Shown: positions 8,105-13,505 of the stretch, one piece after another
Position numbering within the stretch: position 1 is the stretch's first letter
Layout: each line of letters opens with the position of its first letter
NCBI GenBank assembly: GCA_035541475.1
Contig: DATKND010000157.1
Location: forward strand, 1 to 13,505
Direction: 5' to 3'
Length of the DNA stretch: 13,505 nucleotides
From: DASUFZ01 sp035541475
GTDB taxonomy: Bacteria; Myxococcota_A; UBA9160; SMWR01
Position numbers and translations under genes: made by a program
Notes under the pieces: model-generated
The model's database searches: none
Told to the model about the DNA's origin: nothing
Seen by the model: only the letters and a program-made list of their open reading frames with translations

Positions 8105-8220
8105 ACGCCGGATCCGGCCGCATCTGCTTCGTTGCGCTCCCTCGGCCTGCTCGACGTACGTTCACTACGTCTGTGCGGTCGAAGGAACCGCGCCTCGGAT
8201 CTGCGGCCGCCTGCGGCGTC
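8104..8220. repeat. 117-bp imperfect palindrome (REP-like or terminator)
   Basis: Two 55-nt arms (8104-8158 and 8166-8220) are inverted complements at 34 of 55 positions, more if G-T pairs are counted, with no gap needed. They surround a 7-nt centre in GACGTA-CGTTCAC-TACGTC. The outer ends (GACGCCG...CGGCCGCA) pair best, the inner third less well. It begins exactly at the dehydrogenase stop codon and could fold into a long hairpin in the RNA. From memory, similar CTCGACGTAC-type palindromes recur between genes in GC-rich proteobacteria, so I read it as a dispersed REP-like element that may also end transcription. No second copy is in the window. Confidence 0.65.
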
Positions 8221-8245
8221 TCGCGCGAACGCGCCTCGACGGCCC

Positions 8246-8274
8246 TTGCCTGGTCGGGGGCCGGCCGCGATATT
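8246..8274 (+). promoter_or_regulatory. Putative tRNA-Gly promoter
   Basis: TTGCCT (8246-8251) and GATATT (8269-8274) are 17 bp apart, each 4/6 to the sigma-70 consensus. They place transcription start just before the tRNA at 8287. The surrounding GC-rich sequence makes the AT-containing -10 stand out. Not tested. Confidence 0.5.
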
Positions 8275-8286
8275 CCTGCGGCTTTT

Positions 8287-8362
8287 GCACGAGTAGCTCA
8301 GCTGGTAGAGCGCCACGTTGCCAACGTGGGGGTCGCGGGTTCGAGTCCCGTCTCGTGCTCCA
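8287..8362 (+). tRNA. tRNA-Gly (anticodon GCC)
   Basis: A 76-nt cloverleaf. Acceptor GCACGAG pairs with CTCGTGC (8352-8358), with discriminator U and encoded CCA (8360-8362). D-arm: AGCTCAGCTGGTAGAGC. Anticodon stem CCACG/CGTGG carries loop TTGCCAA, with anticodon GCC at 8320-8322. T-stem GCGGG/CCCGT holds loop TTCGAGT. It reads glycine GGC/GGU codons. Its 3' half serves as the attachment site of the adjoining island, and the integrase pseudogene frame runs antisense into it. Confidence 0.97.
8320..8362 (+). repeat. attL: tRNA-Gly 3' half
   Basis: This runs from the anticodon GCC to CCA. It matches 12371-12413 at 41 of 43 positions, differing at 8331 (G versus A) and 8351 (T versus A). Similarity stops abruptly on both sides, as expected of an att core. 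The difference at 8351 changes a T-stem base, so the tRNA copy, not the distant one, keeps the functional pairing context. Confidence 0.85.
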
Positions 8363-8374
8363 AAAAACGCAATG

Positions 8375-8412
8375 ACGGCCGGGGGGTAGCGCTCACGCGT
8401 CCTCTCGGCCGT
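8375..8412. terminator. Weak hairpin after tRNA-Gly
   Basis: ACGGCCG (8375-8381) and CGGCCGT (8406-8412) form a 7-bp stem with a 24-nt loop, followed by TT. It could end the tRNA transcript now that the island has displaced the original downstream sequence. The long loop makes this uncertain. Confidence 0.3.
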
Positions 8413-8418
8413 TTGCTT

Positions 8419-8454
8419 GTGGGAACTAGCGTGGGGACTTGCGTGGGAACTTCG
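8419..8454. repeat. Three 12-bp tandem repeats beside attL
   Basis: GTGGGAACTAGC, GTGGGGACTTGC and GTGGGAACTTCG lie head to tail 57 bp from the tRNA end. Inside the integrase frame on the - strand they encode a VPT-rich tail (PTQVPTLVPT). Their place next to the core would also suit arm-type integrase binding sites. Which of the two roles applies is unknown. Confidence 0.55.
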
Positions 8455-9527
8455 GCCTCGATCTCGGCCGCGATGCGCGCCAGCAGGTCGGCGGGTACCT
8501 CGCCCTCGCGCAGCAGCATCGGCGCCCGGTAGCCGTCGCTGCTGCACCACCGCGCGTAGTGGCGCGAGGTCACGGTCACGTCCGCGTGACCAAGCTGGGC
8601 GCTCACGTACCCGAGCTGCACGCCGGCCGTGAGGAGTTGACTCGCGAACGTGTCGCGCAGGTCCTTCATCGCGCGGTGCCCGATGCCGGCGCGCTCGAGG
8701 GTGCGGCGCCAGTCGCGATGCCTGAAGTTGCCGGGCTCGATCCCGGCGAGCACGAGCGCGCCGGGCGCGGGCTTGAAGCGCTCGCGTTGGAGCCGGCGCA
8801 GCGCGAAGTAGAGCCGGCGGGAGAGGGCGACGTCGCGGGCGCGCCCGGTCTTCGGCGCCTCGTCCTCGAGGCCCCAGCCGCGCGGCCGCGTGGCGTCGAT
8901 GCGGAGGTGGCGACCCATGTCGCCCGAGTTCGCTCCCCATGCGACCGCGCCCCACTTGAGCCCGAGCGCCTCGCCCTGACGCAGGCCGGCGTCGAGCTGG
9001 AGCAGCACGAACGCGAGCGCCTCGGCGTCCCCGGCGCGCGCCTCGCAGACCAGGCGTCCGAGCGCGCGCGGCTCCTCGATCGGGTGGATGTTTCGATCGG
9101 GCGCCGACTGCGCGCGGCCGCGCTTCGTGCGGTCGCGCCGCCGGAGCTACTCGCGGAAGTCGGCCGCCGGCCGCGCGTCGATGATCCCGAGATCCTTCTC
9201 GTAGCCGAGCACCGCGGCGAGCACGTCGAGGTAGCGCCGGCCCGTCGCGGGCGTGCGTCGATGCTCGCGCCCCTTTGCGTCCTTCTACGGCGTCTCGACG
9301 GCGAGGTCCACCAGCGGCGCAGCTCCGCCGCATCGATCTCGTCGAGGCGCCGCTCGCCGAGGTGGCGGGGAGCAGGCCGGTCTCCGCGAGGTAGTTGGCG
9401 ACGTCGTGGCGCGTCGTCTCCGCCAGGTGCGCGACGTCGCCTTCGAGGTAGCGCGTCGCGAAATGCGCGAGCGTCGGCACGCGCGCGTTCGAGCGCCGCG
9501 TCGGCCGCGGCGGGATGCCCTTCAGCG

Positions 9528-9981
9528 CCTCGTAGATCATCCGCATGCGGAGATAGGGATCTCCGCGCTTGCTGATGCGACCGAGGCGGCGCTGCAATCC
9601 GCTCGATCGATCACGGGGTGTGAGCCCGAGGTAGCTCGCCAGGTGGCGACCCGATGGGAAGCGAGAGACGTCTCCGAGGAAGGCAACGAGCGCCGTGGCC
9701 GTGAGCAGGCCCACGCCGGGGATCGTGCGCAGGCGCTCGATCCGCACATCTTCGCTGGCCAGCTGCTCGAGCTGCTGCTCGAGCGCGCGGATGCGCCCCT
9801 CGAGATCTGCGATCTAGCGCGCGGCCTCGGCGAGCACAGGCGCGGGCTCCCGCTCGGCCAGGAAGCGAGCGAACTGAGCGCGCGAGAGGCGTCGGCGTTC
9901 TTCCACCCATCCGAGCCGCCGCGATACGGCCACCTCGAACAACGATTTTGCTAGGTCCACTGCGATCGTCGTAGAGTGCAT
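9528..9981 (-). pseudogene. IS110-family transposase remnant
   Basis: The ATG at 9981 opens with MHSTTIAVDLAKSLFEVAV, the typical IS110 start carrying the first acidic residue of the DEDD (RuvC-like) domain. After about 55 residues a TAG (9814-9816) interrupts the frame. The same frame then continues directly in the coiled coil (DLEGRIRALEQQLEQLA) and the Transposase_20 domain (TIPGVGLLTATALVAFLGD, RFPSGRHLASYLGLTPRD, GRISKRGDPYLRM). Family members are about 320-400 residues; the middle, with the other DEDD acids, is deleted. The 3' end stops short and merges in frame with the integrase remnant at about 9525-9540, so that boundary is approximate. IS110 elements have no terminal inverted repeats, so ends cannot be marked by eye. 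Confidence 0.85.
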
Positions 9982-10013
9982 CTCGGACTCCTCCTCTCCG
10001 AGTCACTTCGGAG
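9982..10013 (-). promoter_or_regulatory. IS110 ribosome site within alternative hairpins
   Basis: On the - strand AGGAGG (9990-9995) lies 8 nt before the transposase ATG, a strong Shine-Dalgarno. It falls in the loop of a 5-bp hairpin (CTCGG...CCGAG, 9982-10002). That hairpin competes with a second one, CTCCGA/TCGGAG (9996-10001 with 10008-10013). Such folds can limit transposase translation, but this is inference. Confidence 0.4.
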
Positions 10014-10019
10014 CGTAAG

Positions 10020-10052
10020 GCGACTCTGGTACGTCGATGCCGTTCGAGTCGC
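10020..10052. terminator. Stem-loop 3' of the FecR/DUF6600 gene
   Basis: GCGACTC and GAGTCGC form a 7-bp stem with a 19-nt loop, 40 bp past the stop of the secreted-protein gene and upstream of the IS110 remnant. No U-tract. It could be a terminator or a leftover of the IS110 non-coding end. The rest of 10014-10092 shows nothing recognisable. Confidence 0.35.
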
Positions 10053-10092
10053 GGGAGGAGTCCATCCCATCACTGCACTTGTCGGCTGACGG

Positions 10093-12258
10093 CTACTGGT
10101 TGCGATCGCCGGGCTGCGCCTCGGAGCTCCGGTCGCCGCGGTTTCCGCGCTGGCCGTGGCCCTCGTTGGAGCGCTCCGCGCGGGGCTGGCTCGATCCGGA
10201 TTGGCCCGATTCGCGCGCCGCCGGCGGCTGGGGCTCCGCGCGCGATGCCCGCTCGGCGCCGCCGCCCATTTGCTGCGGCTGACGGTAGACGCGGTTCGCG
10301 GGCTCGCCAGGGAGGTCGGGCGGCGGGGGCGACGACGCGCGCTCGTGTCGCTCGGAGCCGAGGCCGCGTTCGGCTCGCGGCTGCGGCGGCTCCGGAGTCG
10401 CCGGCCGCGCGCCCGCCTCGGACGGCGGAGCCGGAAGAGTCGCGCTCGGCGTCTCGGCGCCGCGCCCGTAGGCGTGCCGGTTCTGGATGTCGTTCTCGTG
10501 ACCGCCCTGCGTTTCCGCAGCCTCGTGGCTCTGCGGTGCCGCACCCGGCTCCACGCGGCGGACCGGCGGCTGCGGGGCGGGTCGCTCCGGCTTCTCGAAG
10601 CGCGGGGCGGGCGGCGGGATCTGGCGCTCGGACTCGCTGTCGCGGCCAAAGGGCGGGCGCCGTGACAGGTCCTCGTGTCGGGGCCGGCCGGGCCGCTCCT
10701 GGCCGGCCGCGGGCGACGTCGCTTCGGCGGTGGAGGTCGTGGCGTGACCCGGTCGGTTCTCCTCGTGTGCTTGCCCGTTCTCGCCGTGACCCTTCACGAG
10801 GTCGGAGGTGCGCTCCGGCTCGGCACCGCGAGCCGTGTCTCGGCGAGGCTCGCGCCGCGCCGTCACGGTGGGCCGATCCGCGTCGCGCCCCGGATGCTCT
10901 GCAGGTCGGGCGTTCGCGACCAGGCTCGAGGCGTCGTGATCCACCGACCAGTCGTTGTGGACCGGCTTCAGCTTGTCGGGGTTGCCGCGGCGGTACGGCT
11001 CGTCGCGCCCGGTCTGACGGCCGAAGTGCTTGCGGTCCACCTCGACGATCGCGTTACGCACATCTGTGTTCCGGTAGTTGTGGATCTCGTTCACGTTGAC
11101 GATCGTCGTGTTGTGAATCTCGACGTTGTTCACGTAGCGGGGGCCGCCCCAACCTGCCCAGTGCGGGTGCTCGCGGAAGTGCGCCGGGCCCCACCAGGGC
11201 ACGATCGGCTCGCCCCAGCCGAGCGCGACCCAGCCGACCTGCGGCGAGCCGAAGGAGACGCCGAGGGAGAAGCCGCCGCCGCCATAGAAGGCGACGAGCG
11301 CCGGCGCGTAGTAGGCGCGCCGCACCAGCGGCCCCGGGCACCAGCCCCAGTAGCCGGAGACGTTGACCCAACGCCCGTAGTGGAAGGGCGCCCAGCCCCA
11401 GGGCGCGTTGTCCACCCAGGTCCAGCCGTAGTACGGGTCGAACATCCAGCGGCCGTTGCTGTAGGGCGCCCAGCCCGCGGGCACTCCACTCGGGACCCAC
11501 ATCGCGCCGTAGGTCGGCACGACGCGCCAGGCCCCGTACTGATCGAGGTCGTCCATGCCGTAGACGTCGGACGGCACGTAGCGCGCGCTCACGGCGTCGA
11601 GCTGCTCGTCGGTGCGCGAGTAGTTCCAGCGATCCCAGGCGTCGAGCTCGGGCGCGGCGTAGGTCTCGACCACGGGGGCGTTTCCGTCTCGCACCACGAC
11701 CTGCTCACTGGGCGCGATGGTCGACGACTCGCCCGACGGTGCTGTCACCGTCGCCCGACCGCCGCGGCGGCTGGTGAAGGTGGTGAGCTCGTCGGAGACG
11801 CCGATCCGGTAGTAGCCGCTGCGCTCGACCGTGAAGGCCGCGTGCGGCGTGTCCACCTCGAAGCTGTGGCCGGCCGTCAGGCTGCGAAGGTCGAGCGACA
11901 CGCTGCCGCTCGTCACGCGCAGCTGGAGGAAGTCGGGCTCGATGCTCGTGAACCCGAGCTCGGTCTGCTCGCCCGCGCGCACGTAGGCGCGGGGCCCGAC
12001 CTGGACCTCGAGATTGGAGCCCTGCGCCGTATACAGCACATCTCCGGAGGAGAGCGCGGTGTTGACCTGCGCCGGTGTCCAGTCCTGGGCGCCCTGCCGC
12101 ATGAACGACACGGCGCCGTCCGCAAAGCTGAGGCGCGGCGGCGTGCGCTCGAAGCCAAGCGCCTCGTCGTCGCGGGCGACCGCTCCGGCGTTCGCGGCCA
12201 GGAAGAGCAGCGGCGTCACCCAAGCGGTCGCCAGCCAGCGGGCCATTCGCCTCGACAT
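10093..12258 (-). CDS. Secreted FecR-like / DUF6600 protein with disordered tail
   Basis: A 721-residue protein. A signal peptide is at about 1-28 (hydrophobic WLATAWVTPLLFLAANAGA). A FecR-like beta domain at about 40-195 includes LSSGDVLYTAQGSNLEVQVG, LRVTSGSVSLDL, FEVDTPHAAFTV and SEQVVV. A tryptophan-, tyrosine- and glycine-rich DUF6600 region at about 238-365 has repeated units such as YGAMWVPSG, GWAPYSNGRW, GWTWVDNAPWGWAPFHYGRW and GYWGWCPGP. From about 430 to the end it is low-complexity, rich in Pro, Arg, Glu and Gly, and probably disordered. Related proteins are exported and of unknown function, perhaps cell-surface or periplasmic. No TonB or sigma-factor partner is near, so a FecR-style anti-sigma role is unlikely. 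The start is the ATG at 12258, chosen for its GGGAGGG; the open frame continues to 12375 into the att repeat, but that part is not protein-like. It is the only intact gene of the island. Confidence 0.85.
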   Translation of the reverse strand: MSRRMARWLATAWVTPLLFLAANAGAVARDDEALGFERTPPRLSFADGAVSFMRQGAQDWTPAQVNTALSSGDVLYTAQGSNLEVQVGPRAYVRAGEQTELGFTSIEPDFLQLRVTSGSVSLDLRSLTAGHSFEVDTPHAAFTVERSGYYRIGVSDELTTFTSRRGGRATVTAPSGESSTIAPSEQVVVRDGNAPVVETYAAPELDAWDRWNYSRTDEQLDAVSARYVPSDVYGMDDLDQYGAWRVVPTYGAMWVPSGVPAGWAPYSNGRWMFDPYYGWTWVDNAPWGWAPFHYGRWVNVSGYWGWCPGPLVRRAYYAPALVAFYGGGGFSLGVSFGSPQVGWVALGWGEPIVPWWGPAHFREHPHWAGWGGPRYVNNVEIHNTTIVNVNEIHNYRNTDVRNAIVEVDRKHFGRQTGRDEPYRRGNPDKLKPVHNDWSVDHDASSLVANARPAEHPGRDADRPTVTARREPRRDTARGAEPERTSDLVKGHGENGQAHEENRPGHATTSTAEATSPAAGQERPGRPRHEDLSRRPPFGRDSESERQIPPPAPRFEKPERPAPQPPVRRVEPGAAPQSHEAAETQGGHENDIQNRHAYGRGAETPSATLPAPPSEAGARPATPEPPQPRAERGLGSERHERASSPPPPDLPGEPANRVYRQPQQMGGGAERASRAEPQPPAARESGQSGSSQPRAERSNEGHGQRGNRGDRSSEAQPGDRNQ

Positions 12259-12263
12259 CGGAA

Positions 12264-12270
12264 CCCTCCC
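12264..12270 (-). promoter_or_regulatory. Shine-Dalgarno of the FecR/DUF6600 gene
   Basis: On the - strand GGGAGGG stands 5 nt before the ATG at 12258. It fixes this start over the in-frame ATG at 12375. Confidence 0.75.
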
Positions 12271-12370
12271 ACGTTGCGGCCATCCTGATCGTCCGGCTGC
12301 TGGATCGACTGGATCGCGATGCTTGGACGTGGGCCCGTCCGGAAATCTTCGGGGGGACGGGGCGGGCGCG
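12271..12370 (-). promoter_or_regulatory. Leader region of the island cargo gene
   Basis: The 100 bp between the att repeat and the ribosome site should contain the promoter. Visible structure: a 9-bp tandem repeat CTGGATCGA/CTGGATCGC (12300-12317) and a possible 6-bp stem CCGTCC/GGACGG (12335-12340 with 12355-12360). No clear -35/-10 pair was found. Confidence 0.35.
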
Positions 12371-12413
12371 GCCAACGTGGGAGTCGCGGGTTCGAGTCCC
12401 GACTCGTGCTCCA
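12371..12413 (+). repeat. attR: copy of the tRNA-Gly 3' half
   Basis: A 43-nt direct repeat of 8320-8362 with two differences (12382 A, 12402 A). It lacks the acceptor 5' strand, D-arm and anticodon 5' strand, so it is not a tRNA. It marks the far end of the island. Confidence 0.85.
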
Positions 12414-12420
12414 GAGCCCT

Positions 12421-12467
12421 CCGGAACGGGGCGAGGGCGCTGGCTGTCGCCCCGTTCGAGCTTCCGG
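12421..12467. terminator. Strong hairpin, bidirectional
   Basis: AACGGGGCGA (12425-12434) and TCGCCCCGTT (12447-12456) form a perfect 10-bp stem with a 12-nt loop. CCGG (12421-12424) can further pair with CCGG (12464-12467) across a bulge. It sits 8 bp past attR and just beyond the stop of the SDR gene on the - strand. It probably ends that operon, and before the island arrived it would have followed tRNA-Gly directly. Confidence 0.65.
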
Positions 12468-12475
12468 GACCCGCA

Positions 12476-13273
12476 TCACACCATCGAGTAGCCGCCGCTC
12501 ACGCTGAGCGTCTGGCCGGTGATGTAGCTCGACGCGTCGGAGGCGAGGAAGACGACTGCGTCGGCGACCTCCGCCGCGGTGCCGAGCCGGCGCAGGGGAT
12601 AGTTCTTCGCGATGCGCGCGCGCAGCTCGTCGGTGCGCCAGCGGCGGTTTCCCTCCGCGGTCCACATGCTGCGCGGGGAAATCTCCGAGTCGTCGTCGGG
12701 CATCGTCATGCCGGGGCACACGACGTTGAGTCGAACGCCGTGCTTGCCGACCTCGGTCGCGAGGCTCTTGCTGAGCGCGACGATGCCCGCCTTGCACGCG
12801 CCGTAGACGGCCTCGCCGTACTGGCCGACGCGGCCGGCGTCGGAGCCGAGCGAGACGATCGCGCCCGACCCGCGCGCGATCATTCCATCGAGCACGGCGC
12901 GGATGCAGTGGATCGCGCCCCAGAAGTTGAGCTGGACCTCGCGCTCCCACTCCTCGCGCTGCTTCTCCATGAAGAGCGCGTCGACCGTGCCGCCCGCGTT
13001 GTTCACGAGCACGTCGATGCCGCCGCGTCGCGCCTCCACTTCGCGCACCATCTGCTGGACGCTCTCCCGGTCGGTCACGTCGGTGCGGACCACGAGCGCG
13101 GAGGCGGCGCCCTGCTGGCGCGCCTCGGCCGCCACCTTCTCGCCCTGCGCCGTGTCGATCTCCGCGATCGTGACGTGCGCGCGCTCGCGCGCGAACGCGT
13201 GCACGATCGCGCGTCCGATGTTCGAGCCGCCGCCCGTCACGACCACGCTCCGGCCCGCGAGGTTCAGCTCCAT
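12476..13273 (-). CDS. SDR dehydrogenase, BadH-like
   Basis: A 265-residue classical SDR. TGGGSNIG is at 13-20 (cofactor loop), an acidic D40 follows beta-2 (suggesting NAD), NNAG is at 91-94, and the catalytic residues are N116, S144, Y157 and K161. The stretch SDAGRVGQYGEAVYGACKAG (144-163), then LNVVCPGMT and TGQTLSVSGGYSM, closely resembles what I recall of 2-hydroxycyclohexanecarboxyl-CoA dehydrogenase BadH. That enzyme oxidises the ring hydroxyl to a ketone in cyclohexanecarboxyl-CoA degradation. An insert after the CPG motif (about 190-215, DDDSEISPRSMW) is longer than in BadH, so the substrate may differ. The ATG at 13273 lies 8 nt after the stop of the upstream crotonase gene, indicating one operon. 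No strong Shine-Dalgarno is visible. The frame is open further upstream to 13486, but that is over the crotonase gene. Confidence 0.85.
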   Translation of the reverse strand: MELNLAGRSVVVTGGGSNIGRAIVHAFARERAHVTIAEIDTAQGEKVAAEARQQGAASALVVRTDVTDRESVQQMVREVEARRGGIDVLVNNAGGTVDALFMEKQREEWEREVQLNFWGAIHCIRAVLDGMIARGSGAIVSLGSDAGRVGQYGEAVYGACKAGIVALSKSLATEVGKHGVRLNVVCPGMTMPDDDSEISPRSMWTAEGNRRWRTDELRARIAKNYPLRRLGTAAEVADAVVFLASDASSYITGQTLSVSGGYSMV

Positions 13274-13281
13274 CGCGCGCT

Positions 13282-13505
13282 CTACTTCCGGAACTTCGAG
13301 AAGTCGACCGGGCGCTTCTCGACGAACGCGTTGCGGCCCTCCTGGGCCTCCTCGGTCTGGTAGTAGAGGGACAGCGCGGTCGACGCGAACTCGCCGACGC
13401 CCGCGCGCACCTCCGTGTCCATATTGAACGACTGCTTCGCGAGGCGCAGCGCGGTCGGGCTCTTCTCCAGCAGCTCGCGGCACCACTTCTCGGTCTCGGC
13501 GCGGA
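13282..13505 (-). CDS. Crotonase-fold protein, BadI/MenB-like, C-terminal part
   Basis: The last 73 residues of a protein whose 5' part lies beyond the window. It is not in the frame of the long 13486 open frame. It reads WCRELLEKSPTALRLAKQSF, NMDT, then LYYQTEEAQEGRNAFVEKRP and DFSKFRK. The C-terminal helix with TEEAQEGRNAF..KR..DFSKF is typical of 1,4-dihydroxy-2-naphthoyl-CoA synthase MenB. SPTALxxAKxSFNMDT is closer to my recollection of BadI, 2-ketocyclohexanecarboxyl-CoA hydrolase, which opens the ring by water addition and C-C cleavage. The catalytic residues lie outside the window, so MenB, BadI and other ring-acting crotonases cannot be separated for certain. The BadH-like gene 8 bp downstream favours BadI. 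Confidence 0.8.
   Translation of the reverse strand, partial: RAETEKWCRELLEKSPTALRLAKQSFNMDTEVRAGVGEFASTALSLYYQTEEAQEGRNAFVEKRPVDFSKFRK

Larger units (their letters stand above)
8298..9527 (-). pseudogene. Tyrosine recombinase (integrase), degraded
   Basis: The catalytic half is an open frame from 9008 (GTG) to 8298. It shows the first Arg in LDAGLRQGEALGLKW, a KTGRARDVALS strand (Lys), box II as KDLRDTFAS (Lys where His is usual), LGHADVTVTSRHYARW with the GH motif and the nucleophile Tyr. Upstream in the same frame are two TAG stops, at 9147-9149 and 9285-9287. The SAM-like N-terminal core domain (PTLAHFATRYLEGD, then AETTRHDVANYL, then GERRLDEIDAAELRRWW) is spread over other frames, implying frameshifts near 9355 and near 9300. 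The N-terminal arm-binding domain is missing; IS110 sequence begins instead at about 9528. Its last 22 codons lie antisense to the tRNA-Gly gene. When intact it would have inserted the island by recombination at the tRNA. Almost certainly inactive, though the catalytic half could still be expressed. Confidence 0.85.
8320..12413. mobile_element. Decayed tRNA-Gly integrative island, about 4.05 kb
   Basis: The segment is bounded by a 43-nt direct repeat of the tRNA-Gly 3' half (8320-8362 and 12371-12413, 41/43 identical). It has a tyrosine integrase pseudogene next to the intact tRNA and pointing at it, the usual layout of tRNA-targeted integrative elements. Inside are the integrase remnant, an IS110 transposase remnant and one intact secreted-protein gene (10093-12258). 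No replication, conjugation or phage structural gene is present. With its integrase broken by frameshifts and stops, it should not excise by itself. Confidence 0.85.

Noticed and set aside
8101..9747. 548-residue open frame on the - strand
   Set aside because: It joins the IS110 C-terminus, a piece of the integrase N-terminus, then out-of-frame sequence and the antisense of tRNA-Gly (the familiar DGTRTRDPHVGNVALYQLSYSC artefact). Not a gene.
10156..12288. Several long + strand frames opposite the FecR/DUF6600 gene
   Set aside because: Shadows produced by high third-position GC; no motif, start site or ribosome site supports them.
8363..12370. Toxin-antitoxin, defence or CRISPR cargo on the island
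   Set aside because: Specifically looked for; no CRISPR repeats and no nuclease, helicase, methyltransferase or small toxin-like frame could be supported.
12259..12375. N-terminal extension of the FecR/DUF6600 protein
   Set aside because: The extra residues are not protein-like, reach into the att repeat, and precede a strong Shine-Dalgarno and a signal peptide at the later ATG.
12371..12413. Second tRNA-Gly gene
   Set aside because: Only the 3' half is present; there is no acceptor 5' strand, D-arm or anticodon 5' strand. It is an att copy.
13274..13486. Longer start for the BadH-like SDR
   Set aside because: The extension lies over the crotonase C-terminus, which is the recognisable protein in a different frame.

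Overview
This is a 13.5-kb, very GC-rich window of dense bacterial chromosome. Genes sit close together, often overlap by a few bases, and many use GTG or TTG starts. The PilZ/DUF4388 protein, the DUF4124-lytic transglycosylase, the integrase type and the BadH/BadI-like pair suggest an uncultured deltaproteobacterial relative (Myxococcota, Desulfobacterota or Binatota type). No marker gene fixes the lineage, so this is an inference.

Left part (1-5400). A 5'-truncated PilZ-PilZ-DUF4388 signalling protein is followed by an SDR oxidoreductase, both on +. Facing them on - is a two-gene unit: nadB (L-aspartate oxidase, first step of NAD synthesis) and, coupled to it by a TGATG overlap, a large probable lipoprotein with TPR-like helices and three DxDxDG-type repeats. 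A 13-bp perfect hairpin separates the convergent units.

Middle part (5401-8362). A + strand envelope operon carries a DUF4124/SLT lytic transglycosylase, a PgsA-type CDP-alcohol phosphatidyltransferase (20-bp overlap) and a UDP-N-acetylhexosamine-type 6-dehydrogenase (GTGA overlap with a strong Shine-Dalgarno). The operon ends in a 117-bp imperfect palindrome, followed by a promoter-like sequence and tRNA-Gly(GCC).

Island (8320-12413). The last 43 nt of the tRNA-Gly gene, from the anticodon to CCA, recur as a direct repeat at 12371-12413 (41/43 identical). This fits the two attachment sites of an island of about 4 kb. Next to the tRNA is a tyrosine integrase pseudogene with two frameshifts and two in-frame stops. 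Its 5' end runs into an internally deleted IS110-family transposase. The only intact cargo is a secreted FecR-like/DUF6600 protein with a disordered tail of about 290 residues. The island is decayed and probably fixed in place.

Right part (12414-13505). Beyond the second att copy is a strong hairpin. It probably ends the convergent - strand operon and may have been the original tRNA terminator. That operon holds an SDR resembling BadH and, upstream of it, the C-terminus of a crotonase-fold protein resembling BadI/MenB. Together they suggest a cyclohexanecarboxyl-CoA-type ring-degradation step.
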